Assembly: GCA_025548565.1 (NCBI GenBank)
Contig: JAJLPB010000019.1
Coordinates: 52,906 to 116,905, forward strand
Source of the DNA: Rugamonas sp. A1-17
GTDB lineage: Bacteria; Pseudomonadota; Gammaproteobacteria; Burkholderiales; Burkholderiaceae_D
Direction: 5' to 3'
Length of the DNA stretch: 64,000 bases
Program-made: the position numbers and the translations under genes
Notes under the pieces: generated by a model
What the model saw: the letters and a program-made list of their open reading frames with translations, nothing else
Told to the model about the DNA's origin: nothing
The model's database searches: none
Part shown: positions 42,328 through 50,630 of the stretch, one piece after another
Position numbering within the stretch: the first letter of the stretch is position 1
Layout: every line of letters begins with the position of its first letter

Positions 42328-43191
42328 ATGCAAGTCTCTAAAACGCAACGCCCCCAAGACGTCCATCCTGGACAGTTTGACTTCTTCTCAGAATCCCCAG
42401 CACCTACGGCCGAAGCTGGACCACCAACAACTCCGACCAAGAACATTCGCATAAAACCCGTCATCACCGTCGTGAAACCATCGCAGCCATCAATTCCGGT
42501 ACGCGACAAAATTATGGGGGAGGATCGCTTCTACGACGTGTTCTATCAATTTTCGGCGCATGCCGACCGCACCATCCTCACCAAGACCGAGTTCGACGCC
42601 GCCGAAGCCTTGGATCCCCATCAGCCGGCGGAGGAAGAAGACGAAGGTCATTTGCGCCTTGTGCAAAGAATGTCCACCGCCTTGCTGGCGGCGCCAGATC
42701 CCGACGCCGTAGACGACGATCAACCAACTCTCAGCGATGACGTCATCGATGTCTTCACCATTGCTGCAAAGGACACGCCGTCGCAACGTTTAGCAAAGGC
42801 GATGTTTTCTCGCATGTTGTTCGACCTGGCTGCAATTGAGCCTACTTCAGCCGATGTCTTGGATGAAGCTGGCCTCGATCTGTTTGGTCAAACGCAGATG
42901 AAAAATCGCAAACGCGATTACGCTCAACTGCGCAAGTTCGACGCGCTCATCTGGATGTTCGATTTAAGCCCAGACGAGCCGCGCCTCACTTTCGAATGGG
43001 TGTGCGAGCAGCTGGGCTTCGATGAAGATCGTGTGCGTCGTGTCACCGCCCGTAGTGTCAAGAAAGACTTACGTCAGCTTCTTCGTTTCTTAGCAGGACT
43101 AGTTGAACCTGAGCATGCGAAAGCATGCCAAGACTCACTGTCGGATTACCTCAATCTCGACACCTGGCAAACCTTCGAAATCTCCCTCTAA
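42328..43191 (+). CDS. Acidic hypothetical protein, 287 aa
   Basis: The N-terminal 60 residues are Pro/Thr-rich and probably disordered. The middle (75-150) is strongly acidic (EEEDEGHLRL). The C-terminal part is helical and Arg-rich (DEDRVRRVTARSVKKDLRQL) and could contact nucleic acid. It lies directly before the sbcD-like gene on the same strand. Strong Shine-Dalgarno GGAGG. No family recognised. Confidence 0.6.
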   Translation: MQVSKTQRPQDVHPGQFDFFSESPAPTAEAGPPTTPTKNIRIKPVITVVKPSQPSIPVRDKIMGEDRFYDVFYQFSAHADRTILTKTEFDAAEALDPHQPAEEEDEGHLRLVQRMSTALLAAPDPDAVDDDQPTLSDDVIDVFTIAAKDTPSQRLAKAMFSRMLFDLAAIEPTSADVLDEAGLDLFGQTQMKNRKRDYAQLRKFDALIWMFDLSPDEPRLTFEWVCEQLGFDEDRVRRVTARSVKKDLRQLLRFLAGLVEPEHAKACQDSLSDYLNLDTWQTFEISL

Positions 43192-43309
43192 CTCCATCAC
43201 TTCTGCGGATGCCCACACTCATTGAGTGTGGCATTTGCGAACTCCTCCTCTCTGATGTCTGTCCTCTGCGCCCTGCGCATAGAAGAGCCAATCGCTCGAC
43301 CATTTTTTC

Positions 43310-43324
43310 TGCCGGCCACCGGCA
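43310..43324 (+). promoter_or_regulatory. RBS-proximal hairpin before sbcD-like gene
   Basis: TGCCGG-CCA-CCGGCA ends 18 bases before the ATG at 43343, followed by ATGGGAGCC (Shine-Dalgarno). Confidence 0.6.
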
Positions 43325-43342
43325 ACACTATGGGAGCCATTT

Positions 43343-44656
43343 ATGGATATCTTTCACGCATCTGATTTGCACTACTCACCTACCAACCTGGTCGAAGCTG
43401 ACCGGTGCTTCGGCTTTGCTGTCGAGGACGCCATCGCCCGCGGCGTTCAAGTCGCCATCATTGGCGGTGACAGCACCGACCATCGTTTAGAGGCACATTC
43501 GCCAGTTTTCCTGAGGCTGGCAAAACGCATCAAGCAGTTGGCAGACCACTGTCCAGTATTCATGCTGCAGGGGACGTTCTCACATGAACCTGAAGGCATG
43601 CTTCACATCCTTGGCATGATCGGCGCCAAGCATCCCATCTTGGTCTCAGATCGAGTTGGCATGTTCGGGCTGCGTGACAACCAGTGGTTCTCCATTGGGC
43701 CCACCAACTCGTCCGAACAGTACGACCTGGCTATTACCAGCATCCCAACACTAAACAAAGCTGAGCTGGCACTGCAGGTAGGCGCCAGCAACGCAGGTGA
43801 AGCTATGGGAGAACATCTTGCCAGCATCATGGCAGCGTTTGCTCCGGTGAACGCTGGCTTGCGCGCGAGAGGTGTTCCAACCGTGCTGGCCAGCCACGGA
43901 ACCGTGGATGGATCTTTGACCGAAACAGGAACGCCAATGGCAGGACTTGATCACGAGTTTACTGCAGGCACTCTGTACATGGCAGGCACCAATGCGGTCA
44001 TGCTGGGCCACCTGCACAAGTACCAGGTTTGGGAGCGTACGTACGATGGCCTGCACCAGGTTATCGCCTATCCAGGAAGCGTCGGACGATACCACTACGG
44101 TGAAATCGGCGAAAAACACTATCTGCTGTGGCGCGTGCAAGCCAATTCGGTAGAGCACGAAGCGATTCAAACGCCATCAAAACGGATGATCGACCTGGAC
44201 TTCGACGGCGTTCCGAATATCGAAGAGATCAGTCGTGTGGCGAGCCAATGTGAAGGCGCCTTCGTCCGCGTCAGCTACAAGGTCGACCAGGAATATGCAG
44301 GCACCATCGATCGCCAAGCTATCCAAGACGTTTTGGGGGGCGCAGCGGAGGTCAAGATTGAAGGCAAGGTACTGACAATTCAACGTCAGCGCTGCGCTGG
44401 AATCTCGGCGTTGTCTTCGATGGAGGAAAAAATCCTCGCCTGGTGCAAATATACAAACTCACCGTCGAAAGGGATCCTCGATCGGCTGTCTGAAATTCTC
44501 ACTTCTGACCCTAGCGATATCGCGAACGCGTTCAGCATTCGGAACAGGCAGCATCTCGCAGTAATCGATGACCGCCCAACTCCAATCGAGCGGACAACAT
44601 CTCCTGCTCCGATCGAAAGCAAACGCGATCAGACGGAAACAGCCGAGCTGTTTTAA
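43343..44656 (+). CDS. sbcD: SbcD/Mre11-like DNA repair phosphoesterase
   Basis: A 437-residue calcineurin-like metallophosphoesterase. Metal motifs in order: DLH (8-10), GGDSTDH (near 48), a modified GNH motif reading GTFSHE (near 82), ASHGTV (near 190) and GHLHKYQ (near 227). The Asn of GNH is replaced, which is unusual for bacterial SbcD. With the SbcC-like ATPase encoded 1.1 kb downstream it would form the nuclease complex that trims DNA hairpins and double-strand ends; phage gp47/gp46 pairs are similar. Confidence 0.8.
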   Translation: MDIFHASDLHYSPTNLVEADRCFGFAVEDAIARGVQVAIIGGDSTDHRLEAHSPVFLRLAKRIKQLADHCPVFMLQGTFSHEPEGMLHILGMIGAKHPILVSDRVGMFGLRDNQWFSIGPTNSSEQYDLAITSIPTLNKAELALQVGASNAGEAMGEHLASIMAAFAPVNAGLRARGVPTVLASHGTVDGSLTETGTPMAGLDHEFTAGTLYMAGTNAVMLGHLHKYQVWERTYDGLHQVIAYPGSVGRYHYGEIGEKHYLLWRVQANSVEHEAIQTPSKRMIDLDFDGVPNIEEISRVASQCEGAFVRVSYKVDQEYAGTIDRQAIQDVLGGAAEVKIEGKVLTIQRQRCAGISALSSMEEKILAWCKYTNSPSKGILDRLSEILTSDPSDIANAFSIRNRQHLAVIDDRPTPIERTTSPAPIESKRDQTETAELF

Positions 44657-44664
44657 CGTCATCT

Positions 44665-44684
44665 CCCCGATCTTTTGATCGGGG
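44665..44684 (+). terminator. Hairpin after sbcD
   Basis: CCCCGATC-TTTT-GATCGGGG, a perfect 8-bp stem nine bases after the stop. No T-run follows, so it may be a 3' stabilising hairpin rather than a terminator. Confidence 0.5.
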
Positions 44685-44723
44685 AAATTCCAACCCACCT
44701 ATTTACCAAAAAAGGAAATCAAC

Positions 44724-44783
44724 ATGATCACAGCACGAGGCAAAGCGGATGAACGTTTTGCAGTAGCCCAAGGCCATATTTAA
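44724..44783 (+). CDS. Possible 19-aa peptide
   Basis: ATG with AAAGGAAATC upstream, running MITARGKADERFAVAQGHI to a TAA. The good ribosome site and tight spacing to the next small gene argue for translation, perhaps as a leader peptide. Weak evidence only. Confidence 0.25.
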   Translation: MITARGKADERFAVAQGHI

Positions 44784-44794
44784 GGAAAACGGCT

Positions 44795-44950
44795 ATGCCT
44801 AAGTACCGAGTTCATGTGTGCTGCGGAGGGAATAATCCGCGTTGCCTCAATGTTTCCATGCTGTCGTTGACCGACATCGAGAACTTACTCGACTGCGGCC
44901 TCATCCTCTACAGCAACGTCAAAGACCGCGACTATGTCGCCACAATTTAA
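44795..44950 (+). CDS. Cys-rich small protein, 51 aa
   Basis: Starts MPKYRVHVCCGGNNPRCLNV, with three Cys near the N-terminus and a fourth at residue 34, so metal binding is possible. AAGGA lies nine bases before the ATG. The nuclease gene starts nine bases after its stop, so they are co-transcribed. No family recognised. Confidence 0.5.
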   Translation: MPKYRVHVCCGGNNPRCLNVSMLSLTDIENLLDCGLILYSNVKDRDYVATI

Positions 44951-44959
44951 GGAAGAACC

Positions 44960-45514
44960 ATGAAGAAGACCATCCACACGATCGCCGTAGCACTGTTCGC
45001 AATCGCCACTTGCACTATGGCTGCACAAGCAAATACGAGCATGCAAAGCTGCAGCCAATATGAAGTTGGCTTCAGTCCCGAAGGCGGTGCCGAAGAAATT
45101 GTCCTGAAGACGATCGCCTCGGCCCGGTCCGACATCAAAGTGCTCGCATACAGCTTCACTTCAAAGCCCGTTGTACAAGCGCTTTCGCAAGCACGCAGGC
45201 GCGGCGTTAACGTATCGGTAGTCGCTGACGCCAGCAACCTAAACAGCCGTCCCGGCACAGCGGCATTGTCGGCACTCTCCAGTGCTGGAATATCAGTACG
45301 AACGATCAGCTATTACAAAATCATGCACGACAAAGTCATACTCGTCGATGGCAAGACAGTCGAGTTCGGCTCCTTCAACTACAGTAAAGCCGCAGCTCAG
45401 GACAACAGCGAAAATGCACAGGTATGTTGGAATTCCCCGGGCATAGCAGCGATCTACTTGGAACACTGGCAATCGCGCTGGAATCAGGGAACGCTATTCC
45501 ATCCGGCCTACTAA
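44960..45514 (+). CDS. Periplasmic phospholipase-D-family nuclease (Nuc-like)
   Basis: A 184-residue protein with a cleavable signal peptide (MKKTIHTIAVALFAIATCTM, cleavage near AQA at 25) and one HKD motif: HDKVILVD (HxK-x4-D) followed by GSFN (residues about 122-140). This is the size and layout of Nuc/EndA of plasmid pKM101 and Salmonella, a dimeric non-specific endonuclease exported to the periplasm. The Shine-Dalgarno is GGAAG. Similar genes are frequent on conjugative plasmids. Confidence 0.8.
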   Translation: MKKTIHTIAVALFAIATCTMAAQANTSMQSCSQYEVGFSPEGGAEEIVLKTIASARSDIKVLAYSFTSKPVVQALSQARRRGVNVSVVADASNLNSRPGTAALSALSSAGISVRTISYYKIMHDKVILVDGKTVEFGSFNYSKAAAQDNSENAQVCWNSPGIAAIYLEHWQSRWNQGTLFHPAY

Positions 45515-45597
45515 ACTAGTCGTCCATCCCATCACCGCGCGCAAAGCGTCCGGTGATGGCGATGTTCACGCCGGCACCGCCGCAGTACATTGATACT

Positions 45598-45647
45598 GGT
45601 TGCGCGAGGCAAATCCATTGTATTATCAGCTTGTCGCTTTCGCGGCA
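45598..45647 (+). promoter_or_regulatory. Promoter/leader module, copy 4
   Basis: TATTAT (45621-45626), five bases, then hairpin TGTCGC-TTTC-GCGGCA (45632-45647). The -35 region (near 45598-45605) is a poor match. It starts the sbcC leader of about 114 bases, which contains a further hairpin of type CCCGTG...CACAGG (45671-45687). Confidence 0.6.
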
Positions 45648-45721
45648 TGCTTCTCGTCTCGATCCGCTTACCCGTGCTAAGCACAGGCAAGCCGGCCAAA
45701 CCGGTTGACTCCATTTTTTCA

Positions 45722-45732
45722 CCGCATAGCGG
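45722..45732 (+). promoter_or_regulatory. RBS-proximal hairpin before sbcC-like gene
   Basis: CCGC-ATA-GCGG ends 13 bases before the ATG at 45746, followed by TGGAGAGC (Shine-Dalgarno). Confidence 0.6.
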
Positions 45733-45745
45733 AATGGAGAGCAAC

Positions 45746-48175
45746 ATGAAACCACTAAAACTGAAATTGCAAGGCTTTACCGGCATCATCAAGGGGCTTG
45801 GCAAAGACACGCTTGAACTCGATCTGACAACAATCCCTGCGGACAAAAAGTTAGTTGCGTTTGTTGGTGTGAACGGTAATGGCAAATCGACGATTCTGGA
45901 TAACCTTCATCCCTATCGCGTGATGCCTTCACACTCAACGACGCTGGGCCCTGGCGGATTTTCGTATTGGGACCACCTCTCGGGACTTACAGCGGCGAAG
46001 GAACTGGAATGGGAACATGGCTCACGCCGATACCGAACCAGTTTCTCGTTCAAAACTAAATCCAGAAAGGCAGACTACTACCTCTACGTCTGGGCGGACG
46101 CTCAGCAAGCTTGGGAGCCATTTAGCACCCCCGACGGCATCAGGTCTGACAGCAAGGCCGATACCTACGACAAATGCGTAGATTCCATCCTGGGCATCCC
46201 GGAGCGATTCTTCACCTCACAGTTTGCTGCGCAGCGCCGTAAGGCACTGTCAAGCTACGGGTCTTCCGATGTCAAGTCACTCCTTGCATCAATTTTGAAC
46301 CTGCAGTTATTTGGCCAACTCGGTAGTAAAGCTGCCGCGGTGGCAAAACTACTGAAGTTTCAACTTGACTCGCTACAGGAGGATCTTGGCCGTGTACGAA
46401 GTGCCGACGCCAGCATCGAAGAAACAAAGCGCGAGTTGGCTCTACATGAAATGCGCGCCGCAGATCTGGCACGCCAGGTCGCAGCAAGTGAGCATGCAAG
46501 CACATTGGCCCACGCTAGTTTGGCTGCGCTATTAGCAAAGCGCGATTCGCACGCCAAAGATATCGAAGAGGCTGCGTTTTTGCAGTCTCAGATCGACAAC
46601 ACAACGTCGGCGACTGGCGCCACTAAAGCTCGAGCGGTCGAGCACCACCGCATGGATCTCAATCGCATCGCTTCAGAAATTTCTCGCCTGGATGGAGAGG
46701 TGCGAGATGCACGCACTAACTTGACGAGCATTTCAAGTGAGATCGATCGCCTCAACACTGTGATAGTGAGCAGGCACAAGATCGAGCAGGCAAATGCTGC
46801 CATTCCAACCCTTCGCGCACAAATATCACAATCGGACGTTGTCATCACCGACAATCAGAAGAAGCTGGCCGGCCTGGTGCCGTTGCGTAACCGCATGCAA
46901 GTGCTCGCAGAACAGTTGGCTAACATCCAAGCAGCTGGTGAGGGAAAAAAGCTGATGCTCATTCGCCTTACAGAGACAGCTGCGTTGGTTGACGTTGTGC
47001 CGTGCAAAGGACTTCAATTGCAGGAGTCTTGCCAGTTGCTGTCGCATGCCAATGATGCGCACGCCAAGATCCCAACCGACACACGTGAATATCAGAAGCT
47101 GAAAAGCGACTACAAGCAAGTATTGTTGGAGTCGCGCGAAGTAAGTGCGAAGCTGGAGGTTGCCTCGACGTATGAAGCGGCAATTGAACAAGCAACCTCG
47201 GAACGCAAGCTGATTCAGTCTCAACTCGATTTGCTACTGCCATTGGCGGCACGAACCGAGGTACTAGAGTTGGCCCTGGTTCAACTTCCCGCAAAGCAGC
47301 TCTCGAAACAGACGCACTCCAACACCATTGAGAAGTCTAGTCACTCGTCTTCAATTCTCAACGCATCGATGAAAACTGTGATTGCGGAACATGAAGCTAA
47401 TTTGTCGACATTGGACAAGCAGCATGCTTCGGAAATTTTCTCTCTGCAGCAGCGACTGAACTCACTCTCGAAGCCAGTATCCGAGGAGGAAATCACTCGT
47501 TGCAAGAACCGAATTGCGGACGCCGACAAGGTGTGGGCAACTGGTAAAGCACAGCAATTGGCTCACACAGAAGGCAAGGTCAATTTGCTTGCCAAGATCG
47601 AAGTACTCAATAATATGAAGGAGAAATCGCAGGAAACCGTGGCTCAGGCAAGTCGTCTTCAGGATGAAATCGCATCGTGGAAACTATTGGAAAAGTGCAT
47701 GGGTAACGATGGCTTGGTGGCGCTGTCAATCGACGACGCCGGCCCAGAAATCTCGCTCTTGTGCAACGAACTTCTAGCTGACGATGTCGAAGGGCGCTTT
47801 ACCGTTCGGCTCGATACCCAGCGTGAACTGTCGACCGGAAGCATGAAGGAAACCTTTGACATCATGGTTTTCGATGGCCGTGGTGGCAAGGAGACTCCTA
47901 TTAGCTTGATGTCTGGTGGTGAGCAGGTGTGGGTGAATGGATGCCTGACGCGTGCAATCGCATTGCACATCAGCGACACAAGCGCCATGGACTACAAGAC
48001 ACTCTTCACTGACGAAGATGACGGGGCCTTCGATCCAGCACGCAAGCGCCAATTCATGCAGATGAAGCGAAAGGTACTGGACCGCGGACGGTATGAGCGT
48101 GAGTACTTTATCTCGCAAACACCCGAAGTGTGGGAGCTCGCAGACCACATCATTCACATGGACACATTGAAATAG
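45746..48175 (+). CDS. sbcC: SbcC/Rad50-like SMC-family ATPase
   Basis: An 809-residue ATPase: Walker A GVNGNGKST (near 39-47), long coiled coils between about 190 and 640, then the ABC signature MSGGEQ (near 720) and Walker B KTLFTDEDD (near 752). There is no CxxC zinc hook at the coiled-coil apex; the nearest Cys pair is C-x8-C (CKGLQLQESC). It pairs with the SbcD-like nuclease. The start at 45746 follows GGAGAG and the leader hairpin; an in-frame start at 45590 lies in the promoter. Length is like phage gp46-type proteins, shorter than E. coli SbcC. Confidence 0.8.
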   Translation: MKPLKLKLQGFTGIIKGLGKDTLELDLTTIPADKKLVAFVGVNGNGKSTILDNLHPYRVMPSHSTTLGPGGFSYWDHLSGLTAAKELEWEHGSRRYRTSFSFKTKSRKADYYLYVWADAQQAWEPFSTPDGIRSDSKADTYDKCVDSILGIPERFFTSQFAAQRRKALSSYGSSDVKSLLASILNLQLFGQLGSKAAAVAKLLKFQLDSLQEDLGRVRSADASIEETKRELALHEMRAADLARQVAASEHASTLAHASLAALLAKRDSHAKDIEEAAFLQSQIDNTTSATGATKARAVEHHRMDLNRIASEISRLDGEVRDARTNLTSISSEIDRLNTVIVSRHKIEQANAAIPTLRAQISQSDVVITDNQKKLAGLVPLRNRMQVLAEQLANIQAAGEGKKLMLIRLTETAALVDVVPCKGLQLQESCQLLSHANDAHAKIPTDTREYQKLKSDYKQVLLESREVSAKLEVASTYEAAIEQATSERKLIQSQLDLLLPLAARTEVLELALVQLPAKQLSKQTHSNTIEKSSHSSSILNASMKTVIAEHEANLSTLDKQHASEIFSLQQRLNSLSKPVSEEEITRCKNRIADADKVWATGKAQQLAHTEGKVNLLAKIEVLNNMKEKSQETVAQASRLQDEIASWKLLEKCMGNDGLVALSIDDAGPEISLLCNELLADDVEGRFTVRLDTQRELSTGSMKETFDIMVFDGRGGKETPISLMSGGEQVWVNGCLTRAIALHISDTSAMDYKTLFTDEDDGAFDPARKRQFMQMKRKVLDRGRYEREYFISQTPEVWELADHIIHMDTLK

Positions 48176-48183
48176 AAACACAT

Positions 48184-48215
48184 ACTCTCTCGCCGAAAGG
48201 CGGGAGAGTTTTCTA
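48184..48215 (+). terminator. Terminator after sbcC
   Basis: 11-bp stem (48184-48194 / 48199-48209) with a GAAA tetraloop, followed by TTTTCT. Confidence 0.7.
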
Positions 48216-48225
48216 CAAAAATCTC

Positions 48226-48274
48226 TTCACACGTCATCGACGTTCGGGTAACATCCGGATGTCGGTTCTCGGCA
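48226..48274 (+). promoter_or_regulatory. Promoter/leader module, copy 5 (ssb)
   Basis: TTCACA (48226-48231), a 17-base spacer, TAACAT (48249-48254), five bases, then hairpin TGTCG-GTTCT-CGGCA (48260-48274). The ssb leader is about 207 bases and includes a CCCGTG...CACAGG hairpin (48295-48311), also seen in the sbcC leader. Confidence 0.65.
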
Positions 48275-48466
48275 TCTCTTCACCATCAGTTTTCCCGTGT
48301 TTAACACAGGAAAGCTCGAATCAAGGCTTTTCGTTTTATCCGCCTACCCTGGCAAAACCTACTGCGTAGTTTTACATCCCGCCGTCACGCACATTCCACA
48401 TCGAGTTTGAGTTCTCGCTGTAGGTTGTTGCGCGCACTAACACCCACCTCTTGAAGGAGATGAACC

Positions 48467-49039
48467 GTGGCATCCGTAAATAAAGTCATCATCGTTGGCA
48501 ACCTGGGCCGCGACCCGGAGATTCGCTATATGCCAAGTGGCGATGCGATCGCAAACATAGCTGTGGCCACTTCGTACAAATCGAAGGACCGCAACACCGG
48601 CGAACAGAAAGAGCTCACCGAGTGGCACCGTATCTCGTTCTTCGGCCGCTTGGCTGACATCGTCGGCCAGTACCTAAAAAAAGGTTCGTCGGTCTACGTC
48701 GAAGGCCGTCTGCAAACTCGCAAGTACACCGACAAAGACGGCGTAGAGAAATACGCGACCGACATCATCGCCGAGCAGATGCAAATGCTGGGTGGTCGTC
48801 AAGGCACTGGTGGTGATACCGGTACGGACGACGGCGGTGGCTACGACGCCCCGCCACAGCACCAGGCACCTGCCGCGCGTCCCGCGCCACCACAACGCCC
48901 TCCAGCTGCTCGTCCGTCGCAAAGCGGCGGTGCTGGTGGTCCTCCGCCTAACAGAGGACCTCGGCCACAAAACGATTTTCCCGACGATGACATTCCATTT
49001 CTTTGGGGAAACATTCTTCCGTTCATGAACGAGTTCTAA
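48467..49039 (+). CDS. ssb: Single-stranded DNA-binding protein with extended C-terminus
   Basis: A 190-residue SSB. The OB fold occupies residues 1-112 (VNKVIIVGNLGRDPE at the start, WHRISFFGRLADI, then YVEGRLQTRKYTDKDG). It is followed by a Gly/Pro/Gln-rich linker and the acidic tip DDDIPF. Unlike normal SSBs, DDDIPF is not terminal: 12 more residues (LWGNILPFMNEF) follow, ending again in Phe. Start is a GTG with AAGGAGATG upstream. It protects single-stranded plasmid DNA during transfer and replication. Confidence 0.9.
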   Translation: MASVNKVIIVGNLGRDPEIRYMPSGDAIANIAVATSYKSKDRNTGEQKELTEWHRISFFGRLADIVGQYLKKGSSVYVEGRLQTRKYTDKDGVEKYATDIIAEQMQMLGGRQGTGGDTGTDDGGGYDAPPQHQAPAARPAPPQRPPAARPSQSGGAGGPPPNRGPRPQNDFPDDDIPFLWGNILPFMNEF

Positions 49040-49051
49040 TCCATCTTTGCA

Positions 49052-49079
49052 GTAGAGCGACTTGCACAAGTCGCTCTAC
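49052..49079 (+). terminator. Hairpin after ssb
   Basis: Perfect 12-bp stem GTAGAGCGACTT / AAGTCGCTCTAC with a GCAC loop, followed shortly by GGGTTTTCTT. Confidence 0.6.
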
Positions 49080-49149
49080 TTCATCGGGTTTTCTTGAGAG
49101 CGCTCCTCTCACGAAAGCCTCTCGCTGCGAGAGTCTGAGTTTTTCTAAT

Positions 49150-49165
49150 TGCCATTTTCATGGCA
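49150..49165 (+). promoter_or_regulatory. RBS-proximal hairpin before 49178
   Basis: TGCCAT-TTTC-ATGGCA ends 12 bases before the ATG, followed at once by CGGAGG. Confidence 0.6.
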
Positions 49166-49177
49166 CGGAGGATTCGC

Positions 49178-49675
49178 ATGCACAACACAAAGTCGGGTTT
49201 CCGACGTAACAGAAAACGCGCCCCAGTTCCCCTTACACCGGCGCAGATCAATTTTCGACGTGAGGATGGCAAGGCAACCTTATGGGAACTGTGCCCCCTC
49301 AAAGTACGTACCTTAACAATGCTTCTCTCTGGGTTCTCTCTGGACAGGGCTCGTGGCTCACTGTTTGGATTCACTTCAGCCGAACGGCATCACATTGCAG
49401 ATGTAATCAGCTGGGTCTGCTTGCACCTGGCAGTAGTGAAAAAATGTATCAAACCCCTCGAGCGAGAAGGGACCTACGACGCGCTATGGGAAGCAGTTCC
49501 GCTCAATGTTAGAGACGCCTGCGTGAAAGAAGCAAAGCTTAGGCGAGGGCGTGCTCGTTCTCAACTGAAGTACCTGACAGATAGCGAACGGAAACGTCTC
49601 GATATCGCGATCACCAGGCTTGATTGGAATCTGAGCATCGCACTTCAATGCACTAAGTATGAAACGCTACACTAG
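49178..49675 (+). CDS. Basic hypothetical protein, 165 aa
   Basis: Lys/Arg-rich protein (begins MHNTKSGFRRNRKRAPVPL), probably nucleic-acid binding. No membrane segment. The start at 49178 is chosen for the GGAGG at 49167; an in-frame ATG six codons earlier lies inside the leader hairpin. No family recognised. It ends before a long hairpin (49725-49763). Confidence 0.55.
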   Translation: MHNTKSGFRRNRKRAPVPLTPAQINFRREDGKATLWELCPLKVRTLTMLLSGFSLDRARGSLFGFTSAERHHIADVISWVCLHLAVVKKCIKPLEREGTYDALWEAVPLNVRDACVKEAKLRRGRARSQLKYLTDSERKRLDIAITRLDWNLSIALQCTKYETLH

Positions 49676-49724
49676 TGGCAACAGCACGAATCACCAGTAC
49701 TACAACGCAACGTCGAAGGCGCCC

Positions 49725-49763
49725 CACAGTCGAATCACTGGCATACACCAGTGATTCGATTGT
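49725..49763 (+). terminator. Long hairpin after 49675
   Basis: CACAGTCGAATCACTGG pairs with CCAGTGATTCGATTGTG (one mismatch-type pair) around a short loop. It lies 50 bases after the stop and immediately before the next promoter module. No T-run. Confidence 0.5.
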
Positions 49764-49811
49764 GGTGCGAAATCGGGAATTCGGGTATTATCAAAGTGCC
49801 GGTTCTCGGCA
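49763..49811 (+). promoter_or_regulatory. Promoter/leader module, copy 6
   Basis: TATTAT (49786-49791), five bases, then hairpin TGCCG-GTTCT-CGGCA (49797-49811). The -35 region is weak. A leader of about 180 bases runs to the ATG at 49975. Confidence 0.6.
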
Positions 49812-49943
49812 GCTTTTCACCACGATAAAACAACCACATCGATGAAGACCAGCTACTAAAGTAGCGTCGGTTTCTAGCATGCATTTTTCCGGTTTTCCAA
49901 TTAGCACTTGGAAAGCCGCTCTGGCTTACTCCTTTTTTCCCTC

Positions 49944-49957
49944 GTCGCATTTGCGGC
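49944..49957 (+). promoter_or_regulatory. RBS-proximal hairpin before 49975
   Basis: GTCGC-ATTT-GCGGC ends 17 bases before the ATG, followed by ACAGGAGTAGC (Shine-Dalgarno). Confidence 0.6.
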
Positions 49958-49974
49958 ATAAAACAGGAGTAGCA

Positions 49975-50280
49975 ATGTTCACCCATATCCCAACTCAGCA
50001 AAACACCATCAAGCCTTCGACTTTTGTCCTGAGCTTCCTGATCATTTTTTTCGGCGCTTCGATCGCTCTGTTCGTCGCATACCCGGTCTCGCAATTACCT
50101 CCACTCGCCATAGCCATGCTTCTGGCGTATCCAACTAGCGCCGCTGTATTCATCTCGACGATCATCTATAAGTCACCCTTGACTCATTCTGATGCACGCA
50201 ATTGCAGTTTGTTCTGTGCCCTGCTCGTTGTCATCGTTGCTGCAGCAATCGTTGGCATGCACGGCAAACTGGGACTCTAA
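49975..50280 (+). CDS. Small polytopic membrane protein, 101 aa
   Basis: Three hydrophobic segments (about 19-38, 42-62 and 78-96) predict three membrane passes. The ATG at 49975 has a good Shine-Dalgarno; an in-frame ATG at 49879 lies in the leader. No family recognised. Confidence 0.6.
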   Translation: MFTHIPTQQNTIKPSTFVLSFLIIFFGASIALFVAYPVSQLPPLAIAMLLAYPTSAAVFISTIIYKSPLTHSDARNCSLFCALLVVIVAAAIVGMHGKLGL

Positions 50281-50307
50281 CGTTCCAGGAACACTCTGTA
50301 TCAATTG

Positions 50308-50338
50308 ACGCCCGCCCAACTTCGGTTGGGTGGCGTCA
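50308..50338 (+). terminator. Hairpin after 50280
   Basis: GACGCCCGCCCAAC-TTCG-GTTGGGTGGCGTC, a 13-14-bp stem with a stable TTCG loop. No T-run. One of several compact gene-end hairpins in this region. Confidence 0.55.
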
Positions 50339-50405
50339 CTCAAAATCCTCACAGCTTTCCAATAAATTTACTTATCGGTGAGCTCACGCTCGCTCCTTAT
50401 ACCTC

Positions 50406-50418
50406 GTCGCTTTGCGGC
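50406..50418 (+). promoter_or_regulatory. RBS-proximal hairpin before 50437
   Basis: GTCGC-TTT-GCGGC ends 18 bases before the ATG, followed by ACCTGGAGC (Shine-Dalgarno). Confidence 0.6.
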
Positions 50419-50436
50419 ACAAACCTGGAGCTAAAC

Positions 50437-50610
50437 ATGAACCAATCCGCACTGAAATTTCAATCCATCGCAGACTTCGTGAACTACACGAACAACATCG
50501 ATTTCGGCGCCTACGCTGATACCGTTATCGTCGCAAATGGCGAGGTCACCGGCACTTTCAAAGATGCCACTCCTGCTGCCGCACCACGTGCTTCCACCCC
50601 ATTGAACTAA
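50437..50610 (+). CDS. Hypothetical protein, 57 aa
   Basis: Small soluble protein (MNQSALKFQSIADFVNYTNN) with a short Ala/Pro-rich tail. Good Shine-Dalgarno CTGGAG. The next gene begins 20 bases after its stop and lacks its own hairpin, suggesting a shared transcript. No family recognised. Confidence 0.5.
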   Translation: MNQSALKFQSIADFVNYTNNIDFGAYADTVIVANGEVTGTFKDATPAAAPRASTPLN

Positions 50611-50630
50611 CTACTTCGGAAATACTTATC

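Noticed and set aside
44795..45063. Longer frame running into the nuclease gene from 44842
   Set aside because: It conflicts with the well-supported 51-aa gene and the signal-peptide nuclease, both of which have ribosome sites.
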